Shown: positions 14,021 to 23,246, counted from the stretch's first letter. The stretch: 32,110 nucleotides of DNA from Streptomyces sp. CNH099 (GCA_000514715.1 AZWL01000020.1:125897-158006), one strand, 5' to 3'. Made by a program: numbers and translations. Notes: a model not told the origin generated them from the sequence alone.

Positions 14021-15064
14021 TCACCGGCGGGACACCGCCGCCGGCACCAGGCACTCCTCCAGGAACGCCAGCGCCCCCAGGTGGTACGCGCGCGCCGCCC
14101 AGCCGAGGCTGAGGTTGTGGCCGGCGTCCGGCCGGCGGTCCACGACGACGCGCGGGGCGGCGGTGAAGCAGGCCGCCATGGCGGCCGGTTCCGCGCCCCC
14201 GTGCTCCCACCACCGCTCGTGCTCGGCGAAGGTGAGCCGCACCGGCACCCGTACCCGCGGGGCGATCCGCGCGAACAGCTCCGGGCCGCGGGCGAGATCG
14301 GCCGCCTCCCGCTCGGGCACGGGCGCGACCACGGCCGCTCCGGTACGGAACGTGGCCGGCGGGTAGAGCCGCAGCGGGCCCCAGTTCCGGCGCCGGTCCG
14401 CGCGGCGGCCGGCGGCGCCGGGGTCGACGCCGGGCGCGTACCGCCGGCCGCAGCCCGAGACGTCCACGCCCAGCAGCCGGTCTCCGTCCCCGGCGTGCGC
14501 CGCGAGCGACAGGGCCAGCTTGCCGCCGAAGGAGTGCGCCAGCAGGAACACCCCGGCGCCGGTCGGGTGGCGGGCGGCGTAGCCGGCGACGGCGGCGCGG
14601 ACCAGCGGCGTCTGCTCGGCGAGGGGCAGCCCGCGCGGCAGCGCCGCGGCGGAGGCGCCGTAGCCGGGGCGGTCCACGGCGAGCACGGCGTAGCCGAGTG
14701 CCGCACCCAGCCGGAGCAGGGACAGCCCGGGGCAGGCCGGCGCGTCGAAGTAGCCGGCGGTCATGCCGCCGCCGTGCACCGCGACGACCAGCGCCCGCGG
14801 GTCGCCGCCGGCCGCCGGCCCGGCGAGCAGGGCGGACAGGTCGACCCCGGCCGCGTCGAGCGTGACGGGCCGTACGGCGACGGCGGGCCCCACGCCGTCC
14901 GCGGGCCCGCCGCGCCACCGGCCCGCGGCCGGCGCCCGGGTGCCCGGGGCCGCCGCGGCCGACGGCTCCGTGCACACCGCCCCGGGGGGCGACTCCGCGG
15001 CCGCCGCCGCGCCCGACGTCCGGGCGGCCGGCGCCGCCGCGCCCGTCGTCTCGGCGTCCGGCAC
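14021..15064 (-). CDS. Alpha/beta hydrolase, last gene of the polyketide operon
   Basis: 347 aa from the GTG at 15064, which lies two bases after the stop of the upstream monooxygenase. The first 75 residues or so are Ala/Pro-rich, and internal GTG codons could give a shorter start; no ribosome site decides. The catalytic features are an HGGG-type oxyanion loop (VAVHGGGMTAGYFD), the nucleophile Ser in LAHSFGGKLAL, and a late His in DAGHNLSLGW. A Ser nucleophile makes it an esterase/lipase/thioesterase-like hydrolase and argues against the Asp-nucleophile epoxide hydrolases known from kinamycin/lomaiviticin pathways. Co-transcription with the polyketide oxygenases suggests it acts on a late intermediate such as a lactone or ester. 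Exact substrate unknown. Confidence 0.82.
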   Translation of the reverse strand: MPDAETTGAAAPAARTSGAAAAAESPPGAVCTEPSAAAAPGTRAPAAGRWRGGPADGVGPAVAVRPVTLDAAGVDLSALLAGPAAGGDPRALVVAVHGGGMTAGYFDAPACPGLSLLRLGAALGYAVLAVDRPGYGASAAALPRGLPLAEQTPLVRAAVAGYAARHPTGAGVFLLAHSFGGKLALSLAAHAGDGDRLLGVDVSGCGRRYAPGVDPGAAGRRADRRRNWGPLRLYPPATFRTGAAVVAPVPEREAADLARGPELFARIAPRVRVPVRLTFAEHERWWEHGGAEPAAMAACFTAAPRVVVDRRPDAGHNLSLGWAARAYHLGALAFLEECLVPAAVSRR

Positions 15065-15066
15065 CG

Positions 15067-16656
15067 CTACGCGGCGCGGCCGGCGCCGAACCACCGGTTC
15101 AGCGCCGCGTCGAGCCCGCGCGGCGAGCCGTCGGACGTCCACGCGACGTGCCCGTCGGGCCGCACGAGTGCGGCGTCCAGCCCGGCGAGCACGTCGGTGG
15201 CGCCCGCCACCGGCTTGGCGGCGGCCGTCACGGTGTCGACGCGGGCCGACCAGCCCGCGGCGGCCTCGCGCAGCGCCGCGCTGTCGGCGAGGTCGAGGAG
15301 CACGCCGCGCGCGGGGTGCAGCAGGCGGAAGGTGTCGGTCTCGCCGGCCGCGCCGGTCAGCGGGCGCTTGGCGAGCCGGCGGCCGAGCAGCGGGTGCGCC
15401 TCGGCGGCGGGCTCCCCCGCGTCCGCCGCGTCCGTCGCATCCGTCGTGTCCGCCCCGGCCGCCGCGCCGCCGGCGCCGGTGCCGTTCATGTCGTAGCCGA
15501 TGTCGAGGTGGCTCACGATCCCCGCCAGGTGCCGCTTGACCACGTCGTACTCGATCAGCTCCGCGAACACCGCGCGCAGCGGGTCGGACTGCTCGCCGCC
15601 GAGGAACACCAGCCCCTGCGCCCGCGTGTTCGTCAGCAGCCGCTCCCCCACCGGGTGCCGCTCGCCGTGGTACGTGTCCAGCAGCCCGGCGGGCGCGCGG
15701 CCGGTGACCTCCGCCGCCAGCTTCCAGCCCAGGTTCACCGCGTCCTGCACGCCGGTGCTGAGCCCCTGTCCGCCGGCCGGGAGGTGGATGTGCGCCGCGT
15801 CCCCGGCCAGCAGCACCCGGCCGCGCCGGTACTCGGTCACCAGCCGGGCGGCGTCGCTGAACGAGCTGACCCACTCGGCGCTGCCGCCGCTGATGTCCTC
15901 GCCGGTGATGCGCTGCCAGGCGGCGGCGACCTCGGCGTAGCCCACGTCGTCGTCGCGCTCGCGCGCCGGCGTGCCGTGCGGGCAGACGATGATGCGGTCG
16001 ACGCCCTCCTTCAGCGGCGCGGCCATCACCATGCCGTGGGGCAGCCGCTCGCCGAGGAACCGGGGCTTGAGCCCGCAGCCCACGACGTCGGCGAGGTACA
16101 TCGCCCGGGTCGCGGGCGCGCCGGGGAACGCGAAGCCGGCGAGCCGGCGCACCCGGCTCTGGCCGCCGTCGCAGCCGACGAGGTACGCGGCGCGCAGCCG
16201 CCGCGGGCCCTCGGGCGTCTCGGCGAGCACCTCGACGGCGTCGCCGTCGAGGAACCCGTCGGCCAGCTCCGTCACCTCCCAGCCGCGCCGGATCTCCGCG
16301 CCCCGCTCGCGGGCCCAGCTCTCCAGGACCGCCTCGGTCTCGTTCTGCGGTATGCCGCGGGCGCCGAAGTGGCCGTCCTCCAGAACGGTGTAGTCGAACT
16401 GCACCCCGCCGAAGTGCCCCACGGGGCTGACGTCGAGGGTGCCGCCCCGGCGGAAGCGCGGCAGCAGGCCGCGCTGGTCGAACACCTCCATGGCCCGGGC
16501 CGTGAAGCCGAGCCCGCGGGACTGGCCGGTCGGTTCGGCCAGACGCTCCAGGACGACGACGCGGGCCCCGCCCAGGCGCAGTTCGCCGGCGAGCATCAGC
16601 CCCGTCGGTCCGGCGCCGACGACGACAACATCGGTGTCCACCGCTGGCTGTGCCAT
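15067..16656 (-). CDS. FAD-dependent aromatic monooxygenase (PHBH/UbiH type), AlpG-like position
   Basis: 529 aa. The Rossmann motif VVVVGAGPTGLMLAGELRLGG binds the ADP of FAD; the YLVGCDGGQSRVRRLAG (DG) and VLLAGDAAHIHLPAGGQG (GD) motifs bind FAD and NADPH. A C-terminal thioredoxin-like domain ends in PDGHVAWTSD. A low-complexity Gly/Ala/Asp/Thr insertion lies at about residues 390-420, before HPLLGRRL, and is absent from the other three monooxygenases here. It follows the sibling enzyme by 94 bases, including a GGATCGC repeat. Such enzymes hydroxylate or oxidatively rearrange angucycline intermediates; kinamycin clusters have two of them after the aromatase. Which carbon it oxidises cannot be read. 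ATG at 16656 with AGGA upstream. Confidence 0.93.
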   Translation of the reverse strand: MAQPAVDTDVVVVGAGPTGLMLAGELRLGGARVVVLERLAEPTGQSRGLGFTARAMEVFDQRGLLPRFRRGGTLDVSPVGHFGGVQFDYTVLEDGHFGARGIPQNETEAVLESWARERGAEIRRGWEVTELADGFLDGDAVEVLAETPEGPRRLRAAYLVGCDGGQSRVRRLAGFAFPGAPATRAMYLADVVGCGLKPRFLGERLPHGMVMAAPLKEGVDRIIVCPHGTPARERDDDVGYAEVAAAWQRITGEDISGGSAEWVSSFSDAARLVTEYRRGRVLLAGDAAHIHLPAGGQGLSTGVQDAVNLGWKLAAEVTGRAPAGLLDTYHGERHPVGERLLTNTRAQGLVFLGGEQSDPLRAVFAELIEYDVVKRHLAGIVSHLDIGYDMNGTGAGGAAAGADTTDATDAADAGEPAAEAHPLLGRRLAKRPLTGAAGETDTFRLLHPARGVLLDLADSAALREAAAGWSARVDTVTAAAKPVAGATDVLAGLDAALVRPDGHVAWTSDGSPRGLDAALNRWFGAGRAA

Positions 16657-16700
16657 GGTTGTCCTGCCTCTCTGGTCGCAACTGGGCTTGGCTGTCGTGC

Positions 16701-16728
16701 GGATCGCGGATCGCGGATCGCGGATCGC
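16701..16728. repeat. Four tandem copies of GGATCGC
   Basis: Perfect 7-bp unit repeated four times in the 94-base spacer between the two monooxygenase genes. It lies before the downstream gene's ribosome site. Contains overlapping GATC sites. No coding role. Confidence 0.9.
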
Positions 16729-16750
16729 GGGGGCGTACGGGGACGAGCCG

Positions 16751-18268
16751 TCAGGCGGGTGCGCCGAACCAGCGCTCCAGGGCCTCCGTGAGCCCCCCGG
16801 CCTCCGGCCCGTCGCCGCGGACCCAGGCGACGTAGCCGTCCGGCCGCACCGCCACGGCGCGCACCCCGTCGAGCCCGCCGGACGCCGCGCCCGGCTCGAC
16901 GCGCGCCGCGACCCGGTCCACGCGGTCGGCCCACCGGCCGCCCGCCGCCGGCACCGGGCCGCCGAGCCCGAGCAGCAGCCCGCGGCCGGACCGCAGCAGT
17001 TCGTACGTCGTGCAGGTGGAGCCGCCGACGCGCAGCGTGGCGTGCGGCAGCCGGGCGCCGAGCAGCGGGTGCGCGGGGCCGCCGACGTCGTAGCGGACGT
17101 CGAGGCCGCTGATCATCCCGGCGAGCCGGGCGCGCACCGGCTCGTACCGCATCAGCTCCGCGAGGACCGCGCGCACCGGTTCCACCTCGGGCCCGCCGAG
17201 GAGCAGTTCGCTCTGGGCGCGGATGTTGGCCAGCACGGCGGCGCCGACCGCGTGCCGTTCGGCGTGGTACGTGTCCAGCAGCCCGGCGGGCGCGTGCCCG
17301 GCGACCTCGGCGGCGAGCTTCCAGCCGAGGTTGAAGGCGTCCTGCAGGCCGAGGTTGAGGGCCTGGCCGCCGGTGGGCAGCTGCCGGTGGGCGGCGTCGC
17401 CCGCGTACAGCACCCGCCCGTGCCGGTAGTCGGCGAGCTGGCGGTTGGCGTCGTCGAAGCGGTTGACCCACAGCGGCTTGCCGCCGCCGATGTCCTCGCC
17501 GGTGACGCGCCGCCAGGCGGCGGCGATCTCCTCGAACCGCGCCGGGCCGGTGCGGGCCCCCACCGCCGCGCCGGACTCGTGCACCATCACCCGCGTCACG
17601 CCGTCCTCCCGGCGCGCCGCGATGGCCAGGCCGCCCGGCAGCCGCTCAAAGCGCCGCGCGCGGATGTCGATGCCGTCCACGTCGGCGCGCAGCAGCTCGC
17701 GGCCCGCCGCCCGGCCGGGGAAGTCCGCGGCCATGAGCCGGCGCACCGTGGAGTCCTGGCCGTCGCAGGCGACGAGGTGGCTGCCGTGCAGCCGGACCGG
17801 GCGCCCGTCGCGGGCGACCGTCTCGGCCTCGACGGCGTCGCCGTCCTGGACCACGGCGATCAGCCGCAGCCGGTGGCCGCAGCGGATGTCCGCGCCGAGC
17901 GACAGCGCCCACTCCTCCAGCACCGACTCGGTCTTGTTCTGCGGCACCTTCCATTGCCCGGGGTAGGCGCCGGGCAGCGTCAGGTCCAGCGGGATGCCGC
18001 CGAAGTGGCCGCGCGGCTCGTTCGGCGGGCCGCCGAAGTCCGGCAGCAGGCCGCGGCTGTCGAAGACCTCCATGGTGCGGGCGTGCAGCGTGGAGGCGCG
18101 CGACTCGGTCGTGGGGCCGTGCCGCTGCTCGACGACGGCCACCCGGACGCCGCGCAGGCACAGCTCCGCGGCGAGCAGGAGCCCCACGGGCCCGGCGCCG
18201 ACGACGATGACCTGGGTCCGGATCACCTCCGCGGCGGCGTCCGCCGCCGGGGCACGGTCCGCGGCCAT
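16751..18268 (-). CDS. FAD-dependent aromatic monooxygenase (PHBH/UbiH type), AlpF-like position
   Basis: 505 aa. VIVVGAGPVGLLLAAELCLRG is the FAD Rossmann motif, LVACDGQDSTVRRLM is the DG motif and VLYAGDAAHRQLPTGGQALN is the GD motif. The GD motif departs from its three relatives here: HRQLPTGGQALN replaces HIHLP-GGQG, changing a residue beside the isoalloxazine, so chemistry or substrate may differ. The C-terminal domain ends PDGYVAWVRGDG. ATG at 18268 lies one base from the aromatase stop, so the genes are co-transcribed. By order after the aromatase it corresponds to the first of the paired kinamycin oxygenases. Role: oxidation of the tetracyclic core, position unresolved. Confidence 0.93.
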   Translation of the reverse strand: MAADRAPAADAAAEVIRTQVIVVGAGPVGLLLAAELCLRGVRVAVVEQRHGPTTESRASTLHARTMEVFDSRGLLPDFGGPPNEPRGHFGGIPLDLTLPGAYPGQWKVPQNKTESVLEEWALSLGADIRCGHRLRLIAVVQDGDAVEAETVARDGRPVRLHGSHLVACDGQDSTVRRLMAADFPGRAAGRELLRADVDGIDIRARRFERLPGGLAIAARREDGVTRVMVHESGAAVGARTGPARFEEIAAAWRRVTGEDIGGGKPLWVNRFDDANRQLADYRHGRVLYAGDAAHRQLPTGGQALNLGLQDAFNLGWKLAAEVAGHAPAGLLDTYHAERHAVGAAVLANIRAQSELLLGGPEVEPVRAVLAELMRYEPVRARLAGMISGLDVRYDVGGPAHPLLGARLPHATLRVGGSTCTTYELLRSGRGLLLGLGGPVPAAGGRWADRVDRVAARVEPGAASGGLDGVRAVAVRPDGYVAWVRGDGPEAGGLTEALERWFGAPA

Positions 18269-18269
18269 G

Positions 18270-19211
18270 TCAGCTCTTCCGCTCCGCGTAGTCCCGGGCG
18301 TGGCCCAGCGTGGCGCGGCTGTTGGTGCTCAGCGCGGTGTGCACGTAGTCGCGGGCGTCCGCGACCGTGGCCTGCTCGCCGAGGATCCGCGCGATGTTGT
18401 CGGTGTTGATCGAGACGGTGTGCTGCGAGCCCGCCTCGGTGGTGCCGCGGCCGGTGTCGGTGAACGTCCACACGCCGGTGTGCAGGGTCATCAGCGCGGG
18501 CAGCGTCACCTGCTTGTAGGCGATCTTGTACGGCCTGAAGGTGACCCGGTACGACTTGGTGGTGTGCACCGAGCCGTCCTTGGCGCGGGTGTCCATCTGC
18601 AGCGTCTGCAGCCCCGGGCTCGGCTCGTGGAAGCGCACGCTGGCGACGTGCGGCAGCCGCTCGGGCCACAGCGCGGCCTCGTTGACGAAGTCGTAGACGT
18701 CCTTGACCGCGCCGGCGACCTCGATCGTGTCGGTGAAGGAGAAGAGCAGCTCCCCGGCCTCCGCGGCGTGGGCGCTCTCGACGTTCTCCTTCAGCGCCGC
18801 CAGCTCCGAGCGGCTGTTGGTGTCGACCGCCCGGTCGATCCACGCCAGGTCCTCCGGGTCGTCGTCGATCGCCCGGTAGTCGTGCAGCAGCCGGACCCGC
18901 GAGGACCCGTCGCGGGGCTCGATGATCCAGGTGCCGCCCATGGCGGCGACCGGCGGGGTGGTCACCTCCTGGCGGAAGACGATCCGCAGGGCGTCGGGGT
19001 CGAGGGTGCGGCGCGACGTCCAGGTCACGGGCTCGTCGTTGGCGGTGGCCCAGATGCGGATGCGCTCGCGGTGCTCGCCGGTCCGCTCCTGCTCGACGTG
19101 GATGGTGGGCGGGAAGATCCGCGGCCAGTGGTCCACGTCCGCCAGCAGGCGGTAGACGGTGGCGGCGGGGGCGTCGATGGTGATCTCGTGCTCGACCTCG
19201 CGCGTCGTCAT
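18270..19211 (-). CDS. Didomain aromatase/cyclase (SRPBCC/START fold), AlpE-like
   Basis: 313 aa, typical of didomain aromatases that follow a C9 ketoreductase (ActVII type). Two SRPBCC halves are visible: residues 1 to about 150 (EHEITIDAPAATVYRLLADVDHWPRIFPP) and about 155-313 (FSFTDTIEVAGAVKDVYDFVNEAALWPERLPHV), each beginning with the same beta1/alpha1 pattern and a W-P pair. These enzymes bind the C9-reduced poly-beta-ketone, close the first ring and dehydrate it. Its place between ketoreductase and oxygenases agrees with angucycline-type assembly. The ATG has GGAG-rich sequence upstream, and the gene is 75 bases from the ketoreductase. Confidence 0.95.
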   Translation of the reverse strand: MTTREVEHEITIDAPAATVYRLLADVDHWPRIFPPTIHVEQERTGEHRERIRIWATANDEPVTWTSRRTLDPDALRIVFRQEVTTPPVAAMGGTWIIEPRDGSSRVRLLHDYRAIDDDPEDLAWIDRAVDTNSRSELAALKENVESAHAAEAGELLFSFTDTIEVAGAVKDVYDFVNEAALWPERLPHVASVRFHEPSPGLQTLQMDTRAKDGSVHTTKSYRVTFRPYKIAYKQVTLPALMTLHTGVWTFTDTGRGTTEAGSQHTVSINTDNIARILGEQATVADARDYVHTALSTNSRATLGHARDYAERKS

Positions 19212-19286
19212 GACAGCTGCTCCTGCTCCTCTTGTCCGTCGTGGCGGTCGTGGGGCCGGGCCGCGGGGGCGGCCGGGGCCGTGGGG

Positions 19287-20072
19287 TCAGAAGTTGCCCA
19301 GCCCGCCGCAGACGTTGAGCGCCTGGGCGGTGATGGAGGCCGCGACGTCGGAGGCCAGATAGCCGATCAGACCGGCGACCTCCTCCGGGGTGCTGTAGCG
19401 GCCCAGCGGGATCTTGGCCCGGAACTTCTCCAGGACCGCCTCCTCGGTGGTGTCGTAGACGGCGGCGTAGCCCTGCCGCACGCGCTGCGCCATCGGCGTC
19501 TCGACGTAGCCGGGGCAGACGGCGTTGACGGTGATGCCGGTGGGCGCCAGCTCGTTGCCGAGCGCCTTGGTGAAGCCGACGACGCCGTGCTTGGAGGCGG
19601 AGTACGGGGCGCCGAGCACGACGCCCTGCTTGCCGGCCGTGGAGGCGACGTTGACGATGCGGCCGCGGTCGCGCTCGCGCATGCCGCCGGCGGTCAGCAC
19701 CTCGCGGGTCATGCGGAAGACGCTGGTGAGGTTGGTGTCGATGACGTCGTCCCACAGCTCGTCGGCGATCTCGGCGGTGACGCCGCCGCCGGAGCGGCCG
19801 GCGTTGTTGACGAGCACGTCGACGGGCCCGTACGTGTCGACCGCGGCCCGCACGAACGACGCGACCGAGGCGCGGTCGCGGACGTCGAGGGCTTGGCCCT
19901 CGGCCTCCCGGCCGGCGTCCTTCAGGGACTTCACGGTCGCCACCACGTCGGCTTCGGTGCGCGCGCCCAGGAACACCCGGTGCCCCTGGCCGGCGAGCAG
20001 CCGTACGGTCGCGAGTCCGATGCCGCTGGTGCCGCCGGTGACGACGGCGGCACGGGCGGTTGGCTGGGTCAT
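19287..20072 (-). CDS. Polyketide C9 ketoreductase (ActIII-like SDR), AlpD-like
   Basis: 261 aa, the length of ActIII. TGGTSGIG is the NADPH-binding Gly motif, NNAGRSGGG is the loop corresponding to ActIII NNAGRPGGG, and YSASK holds the catalytic Tyr and Lys. The C-terminus AQALNVCGGLGNF is typical of type II PKS ketoreductases. It reduces the C9 ketone of the nascent chain on the ACP, setting the first-ring folding. It starts 13 bases after the ACP stop with AGAGGA upstream. Confidence 0.96.
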   Translation of the reverse strand: MTQPTARAAVVTGGTSGIGLATVRLLAGQGHRVFLGARTEADVVATVKSLKDAGREAEGQALDVRDRASVASFVRAAVDTYGPVDVLVNNAGRSGGGVTAEIADELWDDVIDTNLTSVFRMTREVLTAGGMRERDRGRIVNVASTAGKQGVVLGAPYSASKHGVVGFTKALGNELAPTGITVNAVCPGYVETPMAQRVRQGYAAVYDTTEEAVLEKFRAKIPLGRYSTPEEVAGLIGYLASDVAASITAQALNVCGGLGNF

Positions 20073-20085
20073 GGCGTGGGTCCTC

Positions 20086-20355
20086 TCAGGAGCGGGCGGC
20101 GGCCAGCCGCTCGTTGACGGTCTTGATCAGGGCCCGGGGCGTCAGGGCGTCGGTGGTGAGGGTGTCGTCGTCCAGGGAGATGCCGTACTCGCGCTCGATG
20201 CAGGCACCGGTCTCCAGCAGCGCCAGCGACTCGTAGCCGAGGAGGTCGAAGGAGGTGTCCAGGATGTCCGCGCCGAGGTCGGTCCCCTCGTCGGCGCCGG
20301 CGGCCTGCAGCAGGATGCGCCGGAGGTCGTCGAGGGTGAACTCCTTGTCCGTCAT
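20086..20355 (-). CDS. Type II PKS acyl carrier protein, AlpC-like
   Basis: 89 aa. The 4'-phosphopantetheine attachment Ser43 sits in DLLGYESLALLE; the usual GxDSL is GYESL here, a conservative Asp to Glu change. Predicted four-helix bundle, acidic helix II. It carries the growing chain between KS-alpha/KS-beta and the tailoring ketoreductase. GGAAGGGA lies about 11 bases before the ATG. Gap of 39 bases from KS-beta. Confidence 0.96.
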   Translation of the reverse strand: MTDKEFTLDDLRRILLQAAGADEGTDLGADILDTSFDLLGYESLALLETGACIEREYGISLDDDTLTTDALTPRALIKTVNERLAAARS

Positions 20356-20394
20356 CTGTCTGTGGTCCCTTCCGTTGCGGGCTGGGCCGGCGGT

Positions 20395-21618
20395 TCACTC
20401 CCCGGCACGGACGACCATCGCGGAGTTGAACCCGCCGTGGCCCCGGGCCACCACCAGCGCGGTGCGCAGCTCGGCCGGGCGGGCCTGGTACAGCACCAGG
20501 TCCAGGTCGTACTCGGGGCAGGGGTCGGTGTGGACGGTGGGCGGGATCACGCCCGCGCGCATGGCCAGCAGCGCGCACGCCACGTCCAGCGGGGCGGCGC
20601 CGGAGTAGAGCCGGCCGGTCATCGACTTGGGCACGGTGACGGCGACGCGGCCGGAGCCGAAGACCTCGCTGACGGCCTCCGCCTCGGTGCGGTCCAGCTC
20701 CGGCACGCCCGCGCCGTCGGCGAAGACCACGTCGACGTCGCCGGGCGCCGCGCCCGCGTCGTCGAGCGCGACGCGGATCGCGGTACGCAGCGTGGACGGC
20801 CGGCCGCTGCCGGGCGCCGGGTCGATGGTGGCGCCGTAGCCGGCGATCTCGCCGAGGACGCGGGCGCCGCGGGCCCGGGCGGCGTCGGCGGGCTCCAGGA
20901 CGAGGAGCGCGCCGCCCTCTCCGGGGACGTAGCCGCGGGCGTCGCGGTCGAACGGCAGGTAGGCACGGGTCGGTTCGGCGCTGGTGCTCATCCGCCCCGA
21001 GGCGAGCTGCGCCACCCAGCCCCACGGGCAGACCGAGGCGTCGAGCGCGCCGGTGACGATCAGCGGGGTGCCCTTGCGCACCTGCCGCCGGGCCTGCGCG
21101 AGTGCGTCGAGGCCGCCGGCCTGGTCGCTGACGACGACGCCGCTGGGGCCCTTCATCCCGTGCCGGATGGAGATCTGGCCGCTGTTGACCGCGTAGAACC
21201 AGGCGAAGGACTGGTACGCGGAGACGAACTGGCTGCCCCGGGCCCACAGCTTCTGCAGCTCGCCCTGGCCGAACTCGAAGCCGCCCGCGTGGCTCGCGGT
21301 GACGACGCCCATGTCCAGCGGGTCGAACGACTCGGGGGCCACGCCCGCGTCGGCCAGCGCCCAGTCCGCGGCGGCCAGCGCCAGCCGGGTCACCCGGTCC
21401 GTCTGCGGCAGGAGCCTGCTGGGCAGGTGCTCGGCGGCGTCGAAGCCGGGTATCTCGCCGGCGAGCTGCGCCGGGTAGCCGGACGGGTCGAAGCGGGTGA
21501 TGCGGCCGATGCCGCTCTTGCCGCCGCGGGTCGCCGCCCAGTAGTCCGCCGCGCCCAGCCCGTTGGGGGCGGCGACGCCCAGGCCGGTGACCGCGACCGG
21601 CGCCGATGCGCCCGTCAT
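20395..21618 (-). CDS. Ketosynthase beta / chain length factor, AlpB-like
   Basis: 407 aa. Homologous along its whole length to the KS-alpha downstream of it in coordinates, but the active-site Cys is replaced by Gln166 in VVVSDQAGGLDAL. That is the hallmark of a chain-length factor, which decarboxylates malonyl-ACP and sets chain length. Its ATG overlaps the KS-alpha stop (ATGA), ensuring the 1:1 heterodimer. The length (decaketide expected for angucyclines) is inferred from the cluster type. Confidence 0.97.
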   Translation of the reverse strand: MTGASAPVAVTGLGVAAPNGLGAADYWAATRGGKSGIGRITRFDPSGYPAQLAGEIPGFDAAEHLPSRLLPQTDRVTRLALAAADWALADAGVAPESFDPLDMGVVTASHAGGFEFGQGELQKLWARGSQFVSAYQSFAWFYAVNSGQISIRHGMKGPSGVVVSDQAGGLDALAQARRQVRKGTPLIVTGALDASVCPWGWVAQLASGRMSTSAEPTRAYLPFDRDARGYVPGEGGALLVLEPADAARARGARVLGEIAGYGATIDPAPGSGRPSTLRTAIRVALDDAGAAPGDVDVVFADGAGVPELDRTEAEAVSEVFGSGRVAVTVPKSMTGRLYSGAAPLDVACALLAMRAGVIPPTVHTDPCPEYDLDLVLYQARPAELRTALVVARGHGGFNSAMVVRAGE

Positions 21619-22886
21619 ACGATGCTCCTCTCCGGGCCGGCGAGCACCATCGCGCTCTGGAAGCCGCCGAAGCCGCTGCCGACCGTCAGTACGGCGTCCA
21701 CGAGCTGGTCGCGCGCCGTCAGCGGCACGTAGTCGAGGTCGCACTCCGGGTCCGGGGTGTGCAGGTTGGCCGTCGGCGGCACGACGTCGTACTCCATCGC
21801 CAGCGCGGAGGCGGCGATCTCGATGGCGCCGATGGCGCCCAGCGAGTGGCCCACCATGGACTTGATGGAGCTGACGGGCGTGCGGAAGGCGTGCTCGCCG
21901 AGGCTCTTCTTGAACGCCGCGGTCTCGTGCCGGTCGTTCTGCTTGGTGCCGGAGCCGTGGGCGTTGACGTAGTCGACGTCCTCGGGGTTCATCCGCGCCT
22001 CGGCCAGCGCGACCCGGATCGCCTCGGCCATCTCCGCGCCGTCCCGCCGCAGTCCGGTCATGTGGTAGGCGTTGGAGCGGGTGGCGTAGCCGGCGATCTC
22101 GGCGTAGACGTGCGCGTCCCGCCGCCGGGCGCTCTCCAGCTCCTCCAGCACGAAGAACGCCGCGCCCTCGCCGAGCACGAAGCCGTTGCGGGTGCCGTCG
22201 AAGGGGCGCGAGGCCCGCTCCGGGGCTTCGGTGCGCGGTGTCGTCGCCTTGATCGCGTCGAAGCACGCCAGGGTGATCGGCGAGATCGGCGCGTCCGCCG
22301 CGCCCGCGACCATCACGTCGACGGATCCCTCGCGCACCAGCTCGGCGCCGTAGCCGACCGCGTCGATACCGGAGGTGCAGCCGGTGGAGACCACGGTCGC
22401 CGGCCCCTCGCCGCCGACGGCCCAGGCCACCTCGGCGGCGAACGAGCTGGGCACCAGGAAGTTGTACAGATGCGGCACCGCGTAGCGGTGGTCGACGAGG
22501 TCCAGCCGGCCGCCGTCGCTGACGACGCGGTACTCCTCGTCCAGCCCCATCGTGGCGCCCACGGCGCTGCCGACGACGACGCCGACGCGGTGCGGTGCGA
22601 TCCCCCCGAGGTCCGCACCGCTGTCGTCGACGGCGTTGCCGGCCGCCACCACCGCGAACTGCGCCGCGCGGTCCATGCGCCGCGCCTCCTGCGGGCTCAG
22701 CCCGTACTCCAGGCCGCAGAAGTCGGCCTCGGCGGCCACCCGGGAGCGGAACGGCGCCGGGTCGAAGAAGGTGATCCCCCGGGTCGCCGTCCGCCCCTCG
22801 CTGATCAGCCGCCAGAACTCCGCGCGGCCCAGCCCGCCCGGCGCGAGGACCTCCATCCCGGTGAGGGCCACGCGGCGCTCGGTCAT
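21615..22886 (-). CDS. Ketosynthase alpha of type II PKS, AlpA-like
   Basis: 423 aa, standard length. Catalytic Cys170 (VVSTGCTSGIDAV), His310 (VNAHGSGTKQND) and His347 (SMVGHSLGAIGAIE) are all present, as are the FVLGEGAAFFVLE and GSGFGGFQSAMVL motifs. It condenses malonyl units on the ACP as a heterodimer with KS-beta. ATG at 22886 overlaps the stop of the cyclase gene. Confidence 0.98.
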   Translation of the reverse strand: MTERRVALTGMEVLAPGGLGRAEFWRLISEGRTATRGITFFDPAPFRSRVAAEADFCGLEYGLSPQEARRMDRAAQFAVVAAGNAVDDSGADLGGIAPHRVGVVVGSAVGATMGLDEEYRVVSDGGRLDLVDHRYAVPHLYNFLVPSSFAAEVAWAVGGEGPATVVSTGCTSGIDAVGYGAELVREGSVDVMVAGAADAPISPITLACFDAIKATTPRTEAPERASRPFDGTRNGFVLGEGAAFFVLEELESARRRDAHVYAEIAGYATRSNAYHMTGLRRDGAEMAEAIRVALAEARMNPEDVDYVNAHGSGTKQNDRHETAAFKKSLGEHAFRTPVSSIKSMVGHSLGAIGAIEIAASALAMEYDVVPPTANLHTPDPECDLDYVPLTARDQLVDAVLTVGSGFGGFQSAMVLAGPERSIV

Positions 22887-23212
22887 GCGCCGGCCTCCCA
22901 GGAGTAGAAGCGGTGCGCCATCGCGTCGGCCGGGGAGCGCCAGGTGGCCGGGTCGTACGCCTCGATGTGCGGCTTCAGGTCCTCGCTGATCCGGACGAAC
23001 CGGGGGTCGTCCTTGGCGCCCTCGATCCGCTCGCCCCCGTCGTCGGAGTCGAAGTCCTGCAGGTGGAAGTAGAGCCCGCGGAAGGCGAAGAGCTGGCGCC
23101 GCCTGGTGCCCATCCGGTGCGGCATGTCGGTGGCGTCGAACGCGGCGAACAGCCGGGCGACGTCGTCGCCCGCGGCCGGCGCCATCCTGGCCACGATCAA
23201 GGTGCTGTGCAT
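22883..23212 (-). CDS. TcmI-family polyketide cyclase, AlpI-like
   Basis: 109 aa, the size of ferredoxin-like-fold TcmI/JadI cyclases. The ATG at 23212 (MHSTLIVARM) has AAGGAG 8 bases upstream; a longer frame adds 14 basic residues without support. Typical features are MAPAAGDDVARLFAAFDATDMPHRMG, the RRRQLFAFRGLYFHLQD core, and DPRFVRISEDLKPHIEAYDPATW near the C-terminus. It directs closing of later rings of the angular tetracycle. The stop overlaps the KS-alpha start. Confidence 0.95.
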   Translation of the reverse strand: MHSTLIVARMAPAAGDDVARLFAAFDATDMPHRMGTRRRQLFAFRGLYFHLQDFDSDDGGERIEGAKDDPRFVRISEDLKPHIEAYDPATWRSPADAMAHRFYSWEAGA

Positions 23213-23246
23213 GCGTCGCTCCTTGCGGCTGTCGGGCCGTACGGGG

